NCBI RefSeq assembly: GCF_051020955.1
Contig: NC_135014.1
Coordinates: 24,032,721-24,096,720 of the forward strand
DNA length: 64,000 bases
DNA from: Megalopta genalis
Lineage: Eukaryota > Arthropoda > Insecta > Hymenoptera > Halictidae
Reading direction: 5' to 3'
Translations under genes and position numbers: made by a program
Part shown: piece by piece, positions 33,005-44,202 of the stretch
Layout: each line of letters opens with the position of its first letter
Numbering within the stretch: the stretch's first letter is position 1
Notes under the pieces: model-generated
The model's input: the letters and a program-made list of their open reading frames with translations, nothing else
Database searches by the model: none
Told to the model about the DNA's origin: nothing

Positions 33005-34150
33005 CGGGTTGGAGGATGTTGGAGGGTGTTGGAGGATGTTTGAGCAAGTCCTCTTCGATCTGGTGCACGGAAAACGAGGTTATTGATATGGCAAGTGTTA
33101 CGATCTGCACGAAATTTATTTATTTTCGGAGGTCGCTGGAATTTGGTTTTCGCTGGAATTTGGTTTGATCAAGTGGTCTTCTATCGCTTAGCGGGAAAAT
33201 GCGACCTCGTTTGCAATTCTGCTAGGTTTTGCTTGATATTTGATTCTTTTCGAAGGTCTCTGGAATTTGGTTTGGGTTTAGAGTACGTTTGAAACTGTTT
33301 GATTAAGCTGTCTTCGATCTTTTATCGAGAAAATGCGACCCCTCGTTTGCAATTCTGCTAGGTTATGCTCGAAATTTGGTTCTTTTCGAAGGTCTCTGGA
33401 ATTTGGGCCGATTTTGGGCCTTTTTCTGAATGTTCGTTTCCGTTTGGAGGGCGTTCGAAGCTCTTTGATCAACCGGTCTTCGAAATAATATCAAAAATAG
33501 CGTGATCTCGTTTGATATGCTCTCGATGATATGATCTTGTTCAATCTGCTTTTAGTTTGGTCCTTTTCGAGAGCCTGGATGCGAAGTTTGTTCCGGTTTG
33601 AATCACGGTTTGAAGCTGTTTCATTAAGCGATTTTCTAATTGGTACCAAGATAACGCGGCTATTTTTCTAGCAAAACTTACACGATCAGCTCGAAATTTG
33701 CTTCTTTCGAAGATCTTTGGAATTTGGATTCTGCCTAAAGAACGTTTGAAACTGTTTGATCAAGCGGTCTTCAATCTCTTATCGAGAAATTGCGACCCCG
33801 TTTGCAATTCTGCTAGGATCTGCTCGAAATGTAGTCGCCATCTCATTCAATTTTCTTGAATTTTGGGCCTTTTTCTGGATGTTCGTTTCCGTTTGGAGGG
33901 CGTTCGAAGCTGTTTGATCAACCAGGACTCAAACAATCTGCTCGAAATTCCGTTCTTTTCGGAGATCTCTGTAATTTGATTTCTATTTCGATTACGTTCG
34001 AAGCCGTTCGATCAAGCGGTTCGCGCTCTCCCGTCGAGAAAATCCGTCCTCGTTCGCAATTCCGACAGGAATCACGATCTGCTCGAAACTGAGACCCCGT
34101 CAGAAGCCTAGGTTCAGAGTTCGCTGCGCTTTGAAGCCGTTGAAACCAGC
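33005..34150. repeat. Degenerate ~90-165 bp tandem array, 8-9 units
   Basis: The anchor TGTTTGATCAAGCGGTCTTC or a variant appears near 33040, 33162, 33297, 33456, 33619, 33755, 33913, 34000 and 34136. Each is followed by a TATCGAGAAAATGCGAC-like word, GTTTGCAATTCTGCTAGG, TGCTCGAAATTTGG, TTTTCGAAGGTCTCTGGAAT and a TTTGG/GTTTGAA stretch. Spacing varies through internal deletions. There is no conserved frame and no protein was recognised. Confidence 0.88.
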
Positions 34151-36012
34151 TCGTCGATAGGGCGATATTTTCATAATGATCGCGCGACCGCCGTCGATTC
34201 GCGACATCGACGGCCGCGTAATAACTTCGCGTGTCGCAGAAATCTGCGCCCCGCGGGACGATCCACGAGCCCCCAATAAAATCCAATGCTCGGATTAACG
34301 CCGATACTCGGCGGAGCAGGTGTCGCGGCGAAGGCGTGAAAAGAATTGCCGGCCGATTCTTGAAATCTATCCGCAAGGATTAGACTGTAGCATTTCCCGT
34401 TTAGTGCCGGTCGGAACGAGCGACTCCGCTTCTCTATCTGATTCCGAATACACCGTGTATTATCCTCTCGTGTTTCCATCGAGTCGCGAACGGCGTTCAA
34501 TCGACCATAAGGAGTCACCGGATCGTGTCGCGGCGACGAGGAAACAGGTTTTCCATCGGCCAGGCTGTGTACCAATCCCGGGGCTCGTTCACACGTAGCG
34601 TCTAGCCGCGATACCACGGCGGATCGCAGGCGATCGTCGCGGGCAATTAATCAACGGGACCACCGAGACGATTTATAGATCGGTCGTACGGACGTGCTCC
34701 ATAATTTTGACGCGAGGGACATCACGATTTCAGCGGCGACGCGACGCGACGCGCCCGGCCTCGGTCGTTGGCGTTTCTGCGCACACGGGGGCTGCGTTCG
34801 TCGGCATCCTCGTGAACGCTCGTCAGCTCCCCGTGAATTCGTCATAGGCGAATAATTAACGAGCGGCCGGCCGGCCGCCGAAAACAGGTTTCGTTCGATT
34901 CGGAGGACGAGAGCGAGTAGTAGGTGAGAAAAACCGGATGGATCTTTTTCTTGCGGCGAGTCCTTCGGATCGATCCTCGGTCGCAGACGCATTCCGCGGG
35001 TAGGAAAGTATCCGGTATTCGAAAGAGTCACGGTACCGTGGACTCTCATGAAAGTCGATGAACCAGCCGATTCGTTCGGAGAGTGTCGACGCCGGAGACG
35101 TTACCGCCGAACGAGACTTCCGCCCCGATCGCTCCGCGAGAAGACAGCCCGGCCGAGGAGTCGCGCTCCCGATAATAGAGGCCATTTGAAATTCATACTG
35201 GACGCGGTTTCCGGATGATACGTCTTCCATGGAACCGGCGAGCACGACCCTATGGCACTCTCTCTCTTTCCGTCGGTCTGGTAATGGGGGAAAAGCAAAG
35301 ATCATTAAGGTCGACCGGGAAAAAACGCGACTGCCAGTTTTTTCGCGCGTCGTAAGTATCCTCTCGCGTTCGCCAGGACCGCGCCGGAACGAACGACTTT
35401 CGACGAAGAACTTCGAGCCGGCCACACAGCCTTGAAGCGGCTTTTTACAGGCCCCGGCAAATTTTCTTTGAAAAATTGCGAGCCGCAGCAGCGACGCGGC
35501 GAGCTGAAAAAGGTGGCGCGGACGCGGACATTGTTCGACCCCTTCGGAACGTGTTCGATCGGACGCGTCTGTTCGAAGTTATTGTCAAGGTTTCGCGTGG
35601 AATATGGACGAGTGACGAGCGAAATTGGATTCGGAATATTAATAAATGGATTGCGGATTTAATTAGAGCGAGAACGGATAAACGAACGAATAGTGAACGC
35701 GCGAGAAGAATTTACGAATACTGTCGCAACGATAACACTGTGTCAAGGTAGTTAAAAGGAGAAATTTGAAAAGTTTAATTAAATTGATAAGTTTCACTTA
35801 ACTTCTATTTAATCAGATATTTTTATTTGACGAGTATGCTCGTCACGGAGAAATGGCAGTATTTTGCGGCGTGACGAGTATATTTCAGTTCCATTGTATT
35901 CGGAAGCTCTTCGCCGGGTGATTTAATTTCGATTCTGCTATTATCTCGTAGGATTCGAACATTCGATTGTGTGCGATTTTTTGATAATTTTGTTGCACTG
36001 AAAATGCAGCGA
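34151..36012. other. No supported gene; GC-rich to 35600
   Basis: Minus-strand frames of 189, 148 and 132 codons and plus-strand frames under 92 codons overlap. None has a recognisable domain. At 35838-35853 the palindrome GACGAGTATGCTCGTC occurs, with related words at 35874, 36238 and 36603. Confidence 0.45.
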
Positions 36013-36014
36013 GA

Positions 36015-36240
36015 AAGTCGATCACTTGCTACTAAATTAGATTCGAGAAACGTGGATTTCGCCTGCGAAAGATTAAATATTACTCGAACGAAATTGGACG
36101 ACCGTTGACAAATTTGACCCTGACCTAACCGTGACCTGCAAGAGATTGATTATTGAAAAAATTGTTACGACTTGCTGCAGTCGAATTTGATACGAGAAAC
36201 GTGGATTTGACCTGCGAAAAATTGAATATTAATCAGTTAT
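36015..36240. repeat. ~147-bp tandem duplication, diverged
   Basis: ACTTGCTACTAAATTAGATT and CGAGAAACGTGGATTTCGCC at 36024-36066 recur as ACTTGCTGCAGTCGAATTTG and CGAGAAACGTGGATTTGACC at 36170-36212, followed in both by TGCGAAAGATTAAATATTA-like sequence. Confidence 0.85.
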
Positions 36241-37535
36241 ACTCGTCATGGAGAAAGCATGTCCATTGGCTATTTAAATTGTAATTTTAGCGAGAACAGA
36301 AACATATTCTCAGATTTCAAGATGTTTAGGATTGTTATAATTGTTGTGAAATTGTTATAATTGTTATAATAAGAAATAAGAAATAAGATTAGAAAAGAAT
36401 CGCGATATTGGTGTCCGACGTGCAAAGTGCAATTATGCAACTTTCACAAGTATTTGATTTTTCCTACCTTTTTCGTTTATTATATCATGCAACATACATC
36501 GATGTTAAGTGAATAAATAAACAGTGGCAATAAAATTGTTAATTCCATAAAATAAAACCGTCTTTCGATCCAATATTTTAGCAGCGACGCTTGCCCTGAT
36601 AGTCGAGTATTCTCGTCGTCGGTTGATTAAAAATTAGGCGGCGCATAATATAACATAATCGACGGTTAATATAATCGACGAAGAAAACTTTTATCTCGCG
36701 CAAAGATCCAAGGTCTATTAACAAAGTATCGATTTTATCCCGAAGAACGGAGTCTCGCGAAGTTTAATTCTCGCGTAATAAAGCGCCGCGAACGCGACCT
36801 TCGGCAATCAATTAATAAATCTCGGCGAGGCTGCGCGGCGTCGTAGAACATTGTAGAAATTGAATAAAATATGTATTGTGCCCGGCGAGCGCGCGCAGCT
36901 ATTCCGTGTAAGAAACATTAGCGCGAGTTTCACGGTGGAGGCGTGAAAAATCGTGGAAGACGTACAACGCACGGAAGGCTGTGAGAGCGGTGTTCGCCGT
37001 GCCGATAGTCGCAAGAAGAATATGCGCTAGAGAATAATAGAAGAACCGGGAATGGCGGCTCGGACGGAGGGCGGGAGGGTGGTCCGCGGGAGGCGGAGGC
37101 AGAAGGTGGCCCTGACAGGGCGGTTTTTGTACCGTTGCTCGTGCACGCTCGCCTTCCAGCGTACAAAAGGGCGCCCCTTCGCGCGATAATCCTTTATCGT
37201 TCCCCGGACGTCACTCGAATAATCCGTATTCATAAACGGCGGAGTCATTAGTGGCTCCTCTTTGAGGCACGCGTGGGTAGGGTGGTAATCGGCGGTTGCC
37301 AGAGGTAGCAATTGAAAAAAGAAGCAACCGCGATGAACGAGCGGCTGAGAAACGGGGCCCGCGACAAAGGGGGATACAGTCGACTCTATTAATCTCGTAG
37401 ACAGCTAGGATTTAACGGGAGGACGTCGAAACTCTCGCTCCCGATTGTGCCGGCCGGCTGAAAATAATGCGAGCCGCCGCCACGAGGAGGTATCCTTGCG
37501 CCAGGAATTAGCGATATTGAATTCCTTGCATCACT
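36241..37535. other. No supported gene
   Basis: AT-rich to 36780, GC-rich after. Minus-strand frames of 94 and 78 codons at 36930-37311 overlap in different phases. Nothing recognised. Confidence 0.45.
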
Positions 37536-37539
37536 GTGC

Positions 37540-38930
37540 ACCAGTTACCTCCGCTTGTTTGACACGAGTTCGAACATCTGTACGCGATGCGCTGTATACC
37601 AGTTCTCGATTTTCAGGTCTAGATCCGTCAAGATTTATAGCAGATCTGTAAGGTTTCCTCTTGAGTGTTCTCCTTTTCTGCTGATTTATTTATCAAGGTC
37701 GCAGCAACTGCTGGGTCATCAGAGACTGTGGTGAGATCACAGAAATATTGCAGTCGTTTTGAAAGAGTAATACTAGTTTTTGGACATCTTTTAGTATTTA
37801 CTCCGTAATTTTGAATTTTTCAGATCTAGATCCTAGAGCTGGCTTGTGAGATTTTCTCTTGAAACAGTAATACGTGTTTGAACATATTTTAATGTTCTCT
37901 TCACGATTCATAAATTTTGAAGTCTAGATCCATATAGTTTTGGAGCTAAGTTGTGAGATTTTCTGTTGAAAGTGTAATTCGAGTTTGAACATATTTTAAC
38001 ATTGCCTCCACAATTCACAAATTTTGTGATCTAGATCCATCTAACTTTAGAGCTGACTTGTGAGATTTCCTCTTAAAAGAGTAAGACAAGTTTGAATATA
38101 TATTTTAACATTCTCCTCATAATTCTCAAATTTTGATCTAGTCTAGATCCATAAAGCTGAGTTGTGAGATTTCCTCTTAAAAGAGTAATAGGAGTTTGAA
38201 CACATTTGAATATTCTCTACACAATTCACAGTTATGAGATGCATCCAGCTTTAGAGCTGGATTGTGAAATTTCCTCTTAAAAGAGCAGTACCAGTTTGAA
38301 CACACATTTTAATATTCTCTCATCAATTCACAAATTGAATTTTGAATCAGTTTGAACATCTTTTAGCATTCTCTTCGCAATTTAAAAATTTTCAGGTCCA
38401 GGTCCATATAGTTTTAGATCTGATTTACACGATTTCCCTTTGAAAGTGTAATACGAGTTTGGCATCTTTTAACACCAAAATGATAAAACTAAATCTGTTT
38501 AGACTTTCCACAATATTTATGTCTAACCCTAAATGGAGATATCTAGTAAGAACCTGTTAACCATGAATGTAATTCCGTTTTTTTAAGTTGAAATAAAATC
38601 CTGTTTCTTTTTTCTTCACAATATTTAAGCATTTAAGGAAACCTAGGCACACAATAAATACAAATTACCTCTTCTTCTTCTAAGAAATTATTATATTCGA
38701 AAAACTCCCAGTCCTCATAACTGTGAAGAAAATGGCACGGCAAGGGGTAAAACATTAATTCAACCATTTCATATACAAAAAGTCTTTACAATTTCAACAA
38801 TTTTAAAATTCAGAATGCGAGAACGGTCATTTTGGCCGGCTTGGCAAATTTAGCCTTGATATTCTCTCTACAATTTTGAAATTTTGAAATGTAGATCCTT
38901 TTGTGCCCAAAGCCGACTTGTAATATCGTC
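37540..38930. repeat. Degenerate ~104-bp tandem array, split by a TTAA element
   Basis: The unit contains GTCTAGATCCATATAG, TTTTAGAGCTGACTTGTGAG, ATTTCCTCTTGAAAGAG, TAATACGAGTTTGAACAT and ATTTTAACATTCTC. Anchors at the TAATACGAG word lie near 37768, 37868, 37975, 38083, 38183, 38287 and 38448. The array is interrupted at 38469 and resumes at 38860 with ATTCTCTCTACAATTTTG, which continues the unit exactly where it was broken. Confidence 0.88.
38469..38859 (+). mobile_element. Family C TTAA element, copy C4, inserted in the array
   Basis: TTAACACCAAAATG opens at a TTAA that is part of the array unit (CATCTTTTAACATTC in intact units), and the element closes with GCAAATTTAGCCTTGAT, leaving TTGA before ATTCTCTC. 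The right part carries the family C landmarks TTCAACCATTTCATATAC and CGGTCATTTTGGCCGG. The 391-bp length is larger than C1, so the middle is not shared. Target choice of TTAA is shown directly by the neighbouring empty units. Confidence 0.75.
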
Positions 38931-39905
38931 AAAAGAATCCTAGAATACGCAACGAAAAAATGTAGAAGTAAAAAAGTATAAAACTGTTGCGAGAACCGTA
39001 GAAAAATCGCCTCGAGTTCCTACGAGTCTTAATTAGGGATGATTCTCTCGGGGCACCGCGTAAGATTCGTGCGGTGATTGAGAAAAGCACCGGGGTCACT
39101 GACTGGGCCCCGCCGACCCAGATGTTAATTGGCAGGACCTCTCGCAGCCCGATTCCGAGAACGCGTCGTTTAAAAAGTTGCAGTGTTGCGATACAGCGAT
39201 ATCCCCTTGGAAGTCAACTTTTTCGGACCGATAAGCCGCAACGGGCCTGATAAGGATCCCTGTTAATGAGGTGCCCCCTGTTACTTTTATTAAGATCCGA
39301 TAAATAAGAGAAGATACTTTCGGTTCGCTCGCTTGTAGCTTCGGTTCGAGCTTCCTGCTCGAATCCTTCATTTCGTCGAACGGTCGAATGCGTTTTATAA
39401 GGACGGCCTCATGCTCCGGGGGCTTCAAAAGTTAGGGTTCTCATCTTCTTCCGATCGCAAGGTGTTCTCCGATCGGTAGAATTCATTCTTCTCTCGGTTC
39501 GTTTCTCTCAAAAATTTCTTCGTATTTTCGACGCGGTGAAAAATTGCGGAAATTTCGAGGATCTAGCTAAATCGCGCTGCGAGAATTCTGGCATAGTTTT
39601 CGACTCGTCGAGGCGTTGCAGTTCCGTTGCAGTTCCCGCCAGGATCGCGGGGACATCCTCCAACGAAGACGAATGGCTCGTCCTGTCCCGTGTCCGCGCA
39701 TCCGCAGCGTGTTTCGTAAATTCTTGCGGATCGTCCGCGCGGTATTATTTTCCTCGACCACGCACGCCGGCTGATTTTACGTGAATGGTATTCGAGACGC
39801 GGCGAACACCGCTGTCAGAAGGACGATATTCAATCGACACCGCTGAGACGGAAGAGGAAGAGAAGGTGGAAGGGTGAGAAGATGGGCGCAGCCACCTCCA
39901 CGGTG
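38931..39905. other. No supported gene
   Basis: A 110-codon minus-strand frame (39096-39428) is the only longer frame and lacks a domain. An overlapping pair of 82 and 64 codons lies at 39536-39784. Nothing recognised. Confidence 0.4.
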
Positions 39906-39909
39906 GTTA

Positions 39910-40030
39910 CCTCCGCCAAGACTCCTTTCTTCTCCCCCCTCTCTCTTTCTCTTCGTCTTTCTCTTCGTCTCTCTCTCTCTTTCTCTCCCTTGCTCTCTTT
40001 CTCTCTGTCTCCCTGTCTCTCTTTCCTCGG
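39910..40030. repeat. CT-rich tract
   Basis: CTTTCTCTTCGTCT words and CT runs cover about 120 bases. Frames on both strands through it are simple-sequence translations. Confidence 0.85.
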
Positions 40031-40524
40031 CAGGTTTACGACGAGCCAACGCAAACACGACACTTGGCCGCTAACTGGCCACCTAGCTACCGGTGACTAG
40101 CCTCTTCCTGCTGCGATCCCGAGACCTTGGAATTTAACCGCGTTCAACTTGTGCTCCCGATACTGTTACCGCCGACACCCACGCTCTTTCCCTCAAAATT
40201 CGAAGTTCCCCGCAACCCACTCCTGTCATCGCAAACTCGATCGGACGAGGACATTGTTCACCGTCATCTTAGATTAACTCGTCGGCAATTATCCTTCGTG
40301 AACACAAGTTCGTCACCAAATTAGGCCAGCGATTATTCCGTACCTTGTTCGAGCATCCAACGATCTCTGATCTATCTAACAGACATTCTTGACTTTTCTC
40401 TCGAGCGTCGTGGTCCTTTTTTAGCATCGTATACGTCAGGAGTGGCCAAACTTTTCATCGCTAAGGGCGATTGGTTCTTTTTTAAATTATAGACGGCGGT
40501 CTATCAATTTTGTATGTGTTAAGT
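40031..40524. other. No supported gene
   Basis: Unremarkable mixed-composition DNA. No repeat or frame worth naming was recognised. Confidence 0.45.
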
Positions 40525-40527
40525 GAT

Positions 40528-40741
40528 GTCTAATGTCTCCCTAATTGACGCTCAGATTGTGCAGAAAAATGAACGATTCGGGAAGAGGAGATTATTCGAG
40601 TTTTGCAGCTCGTTTTTATAGTTGTTGACAATCGATAACCATAAAATAACGAGCCGCAAGGTCCGAACAATCGTATCTCCTCTTTCAAAATTGTCCACTT
40701 TTGTGGACAATCTGAGCATCAATTAGAGATACATTACTGTA
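40528..40741. mobile_element. Family A foldback MITE, copy A5
   Basis: Left arm TAATGTCTCCCTAATTGACG, CTCAGATTGTGCAG, GGGAAGAGGAGATTATTCGA; loop TATAGTTGTTGACAATCGAT; right arm GAGCCGCAAGGTCC, ATCGTATCTCCTC, GACAATCTGAGC, ACATTACTGTA. The left tip TACAG is lost. The arms are long enough to fold into a near-perfect hairpin if transcribed. Confidence 0.88.
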
Positions 40742-41345
40742 CTTTGAAGCCAAGTATAAGTTTGAATTTAAGATAAATATTGACAATGTCAGACAGGCGG
40801 GGAATACTTAGACAGACTAGGAATAGTTAAGCGGGCGAAGCTTTGGCCAACGCTGGTATATATCATTCTCCAGAAAGTAGTATGTACACTTATGGAATAT
40901 CTAGGTGAAAAATATTTTCAAGATTACCATACTGACTCTGTGAATTCTCGGTACGCTCGCAAAAACTTGGGGAGAGAATTCATAGTCATGGTCGACGGAA
41001 TAAGAGCAGATCGTCATAATTCAACGTTTTCCTTAGCTGGGATAGGTATAATAGAATAATTGCAAGTGCAATTATGAAGGAGAAAATTTAAATCACGATT
41101 TACGGCAATGTTTTTTTTATTAATTAAATTAATCAAATCACCGTATATAATATGGCCTATCAATTACCATTGACTGTTGACACGTTGACTGTTGTCGAAT
41201 ATCAAAGCTTGCCTTTGCATTTTCTCCTTCTTCAAGTATTATAATTTACAAGTACAAGTATTTCCTGCAAGCAACTCCTCCAATATGAATATGTTCTCTC
41301 AATACATTTGCAATCTGTAGCCGAATAAACTAGCAAGGGTTTGAC
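40742..41345. other. No supported gene
   Basis: Mostly AT-rich. A 63-codon minus-strand frame (41232-41423) is unremarkable. Nothing else recognised. Confidence 0.4.
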
Positions 41346-41349
41346 ATGC

Positions 41350-41402
41350 TTGACACCAGAACTACCAAACCGGTCAAAGTGACTGGTTTCTGATTTTTTC
41401 AT
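41350..41402 (-). mobile_element. Terminal fragment of TTAA element, family D
   Basis: TTGACACCAGAACTACC followed by CCGGTCAAAGTGACTGG is the reverse complement of the type of end seen at 21223 and 53433. No second end was found before the family E fragment at 41506. Confidence 0.5.
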
Positions 41403-41505
41403 GTTCACTTGCTGACATTTCACAGAATTATATAATGTCGCAAGCTGCGATTCGCATTAAATGCGACGCAGAAGATGTGACAAAGTGGATTAAAAGTGAC
41501 GAGAA

Positions 41506-41625
41506 TGATCACTGTTTTTCGTTAATAACTCGTTAACGGTGCCTCGGAGAAAATTTTTCTAAAGGAAAAAGTTGCTTCGAATAACCTGAGGAACCCGCCA
41601 CTTTCGGATTGCGAGACACCCTGTA
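41506..41625 (+). mobile_element. Family E half element, copy E2
   Basis: Only the right arm is present: TCACTGTTTTTCG, TAACTCGTTAACGGTGCC, AAAGGAAAAAGTTGCTTC, GGAACCCGCCACTTTC and GAGACACCCTGTA. It matches E1 16443-16569. The left arm and core are missing. Confidence 0.85.
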
Positions 41626-42140
41626 GATCCGCGATCACCAAACCTCCTAGAATCCGGCGTGAAACCACCGCAATTCCGTCGCGATCCTGAAAGTTCCGCT
41701 TAGCATCAAGTCGCGTATCCGCGGAAAGTCGGTCTCGCAGCCTCTGCCGGCTGATTTTCAGCAAGCCGGTTGACTTTAAGCGGCGTTACGGTACCCGGCT
41801 GGAACGTCGAACGTGCTTCTAATTACCGGATCGAGGAGCGCGGGGATCCGCGTGCACGCACAGCACGTAGTACGTGCGCGCCCGTGATATTCTATTCGCG
41901 GCGGAGAGAAGCGGTTAATTGGTCCGTCCTCGCGAGCGATACGATCGTACCGCGATCCGGAACCCTGACCCTCGCAAACGCGTCCAGTCACTCGATGATT
42001 TTCAGTTCGCCGATCGCTAAACAATATCGGCCTGTATGCCGTGCCTATAGAGCCACTTCTGTCCACGGAGCGATACGACCGATACCATCTGCAAATCTCT
42101 TCTCTCGCTCGGTTCGCTCGTCTCTCGCGAGAGACGAAGA
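41626..42140. other. No supported gene; GC-rich
   Basis: Frames of 136 (plus) and 171 (minus) codons overlap at 41770-42291 and cross the GA run. No domain was recognised. Confidence 0.45.
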
Positions 42141-42182
42141 GAAGAGAGCGGGAGAGAGAGAGAGAGAGAGAGAGGAGTGAAA
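42141..42182. repeat. (GA)n microsatellite
   Basis: GAGAGAGCGGG followed by a nearly pure GA run to 42173. Just downstream is ACCGGCATGTACCAG, resembling the CATGTACACCGG word beside the CT tract at 4.7 kb. Confidence 0.93.
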
Positions 42183-42935
42183 GAGGTAACCGGCATGTAC
42201 CAGAACGTATATACGTGGAACGTAGCCGGGAGAATGAGATATCGGACAGTGACCCGCGCAACGTTACCGGTCGGCCACGGTTCCTCCTCACGAGAATACA
42301 TCATTTACTCTTTACTCCGCTATTGTACAGGGCCGCGCCGGATGGCGAGCCGAGGTATTTCGATAAATATGGTGCCCGTCGCGGATATTATTTAGAGACG
42401 GCCGCGACATAATCTAGAGGCTGCATCTGCCACTTTTTCTTTTTTCATCCGTGGCTCCGTGCCGGTCCGACAGCGGCCGACGTCAAAACGTACACGATAC
42501 CGGCGCTCGTACCCGGATGTACCGACCTAGGAAACGTCCCGGACGTTTCCCGGACACTTGCCCCACGGGACGATCACGCGGCCAATTTCTACGGAAAAAG
42601 CGGGAACAACCGGAGCGCGGTCCCTTCGGAAACCAGAACGGAGCTACCTGGTTGCGTTGCGACTCGCGGCTACATTGCTTTGTTCGTCCGGCTCGGATCG
42701 CAGTTGGGTATATATATCATTTAAATGTCTTGTGTACATCGCGCGCGACGAGGCTGCGAGACACTCGCGAACGTTGCGGAAAATTCTGACTTAGGAATTT
42801 GTTTTTCTTTCGCTGCGGTATTGTTGTTTACGCTGAAGGAAAGCGAGTCACTTTGTTGTGCGGAATGCGTGAGTCAGTGGTCTTGGAAACCGGGGCGAAT
42901 GATTCAAACGTGTTACTTGATCCGCGAGAAGAGTG
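42183..42935. other. No supported gene; GC-rich
   Basis: A 112-codon plus-strand frame (42451-42789) overlaps two others in different phases. GGACGTTTCCCGG near-repeat at 42532-42550. No domain recognised. Confidence 0.45.
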
Positions 42936-43272
42936 CACAGGGTGTTCCAGAAATGTCTGGTAATCTGCGAGTGGAGGGTTCCTAAGGTTATTTGAAGCAA
43001 CTTTTTCCTTAGCGAAAATGCAATCCGCGGCTTCGTTTGCGAGTTATTGACGAAAAACAGTGACCAATGAGGCATCGCGTACGGCTGGCGCCCCGCCCTC
43101 GCGGCTACTGCCGCTGCGCCAGACGGACGGCGCGACGCGGTATTGACTACGAGGGCGGAGCGTCGACCGCGCTCGCTCTTCGATTGGACAGTGTTTTTCG
43201 TTGATAACTCGTAAACCAAGCCGCGGTTTGCATTTTCGCTGAGGAAAAAGTTGCTCCAAATGATCTCAGGAG
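42936..43272. mobile_element. Family E foldback MITE, copy E3 (right tip lost)
   Basis: Left end CACAGGGTGTTCCAGAAATG. Arms carry GTTATTTGAAGCAAC, GAGTTATTGACGAAAAACAG and CAGTGTTTTTCGTTGATAAC. The GC-rich core at 43072-43185 starts with CGTACGGCTGGCGC, comparable to CGAGTACGGCTGACGCG in E1. About 45 bases of the right tip are missing where family C copy C3 abuts. Confidence 0.85.
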
Positions 43273-43280
43273 TCTTTCAG

Positions 43281-43394
43281 TATCTTTCAATAATATAATT
43301 TATTCAATCATTTCCCACGAAAAAGTCTCCAAAGTTTGTAGTATCGTAAAATAAAAAATCGGTCATTTTGATCGTGGTAGGTTTAGTGGTGAAT
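43281..43394 (+). mobile_element. Family C element, copy C3 (right half)
   Basis: TTATTCAATCATTTCCCACG and AAAATCGGTCATTTTGATCG followed by TGGTAGGTTTAGTGGTGAA match the right half of C1. The final TTAA is mutated to GTGAA. The left half is absent, replaced by family E sequence. Confidence 0.75.
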
Positions 43395-44202
43395 GCTCGG
43401 AACGGGACACGCTTCACCGCGAAGAAACGTACGCCACATTCATCGAATTATCCGACAAACCTTGGCCGAGCGTTGATCGATTGTTCGAACAACGCGCGGC
43501 TCTCGCTCGGCGAAAGAAACGCGGCTCGGGTCGCGGGGCGACGGGTTCTCCTTCGGCTTACCTGCAACAGAAAGAAATGTTCGGGTTAGATCAGGTATCG
43601 CTGGTCGGCGCACGAACGTTTCAATTACGCGACGCGATAAATATCGCGCTGGACGAGGCACGCCCCGCGCAAACTCGGCTGAGAAACGCGCGAACGCGCC
43701 GGGAAATGTCAACGTCCTTCGCGTTTTCCACGTTCCGGCGAGCTTTCCGGACGCGGCGCGCGGCGGAAACCGCTGGAAAATAGCCCTCGTATACGCTCGC
43801 GGAAGGAGAGATGTTTTCGCGTTACGGCGGACTAATTGCTGTCATTATTTTTATTATGTCGTATTTGGTCGGAACGCGCGGAAGCATAACACGCGAGCCA
43901 CTGTTCCGCCGACGATTTTATTCCGCGCTTCCAATAAGAAACTCGCGTGGAAGCATTAATTTGTCGAACTATGATTTCTTTCATGGCCGAGCTGATTGGC
44001 CTAGAGCTGCTCGTCGTCGATATAATTTACCTAATAAAACGAGAAACCACTTTTGTTTCTTGTATGTCTTCATTTACTTTCGTTTTTTCTTTTCTTTTTC
44101 TTTTCTATTTCGACAGTTCTCGTTTCGATCCGGAGATAACGAGTGACATTTAGCATGTCACGTTTTTAGACTGTGGATTTTTATGCAAAATAAAGATGTT
44201 CG
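43395..44202. other. No supported gene
   Basis: GC-rich to 43810, then AT-rich. Frames of 100 and 111 codons (plus) and 90 codons (minus) show no domain. TTAGACTGTGGATTTTTATG at 44166 belongs to the short dispersed motif also seen near 57055 and 55093. Confidence 0.4.

Noticed and set aside
35945..35965. GTAGGATTCGAACAT, which inverted resembles a tRNA T arm
   Set aside because: No matching A box or cloverleaf on the minus strand.
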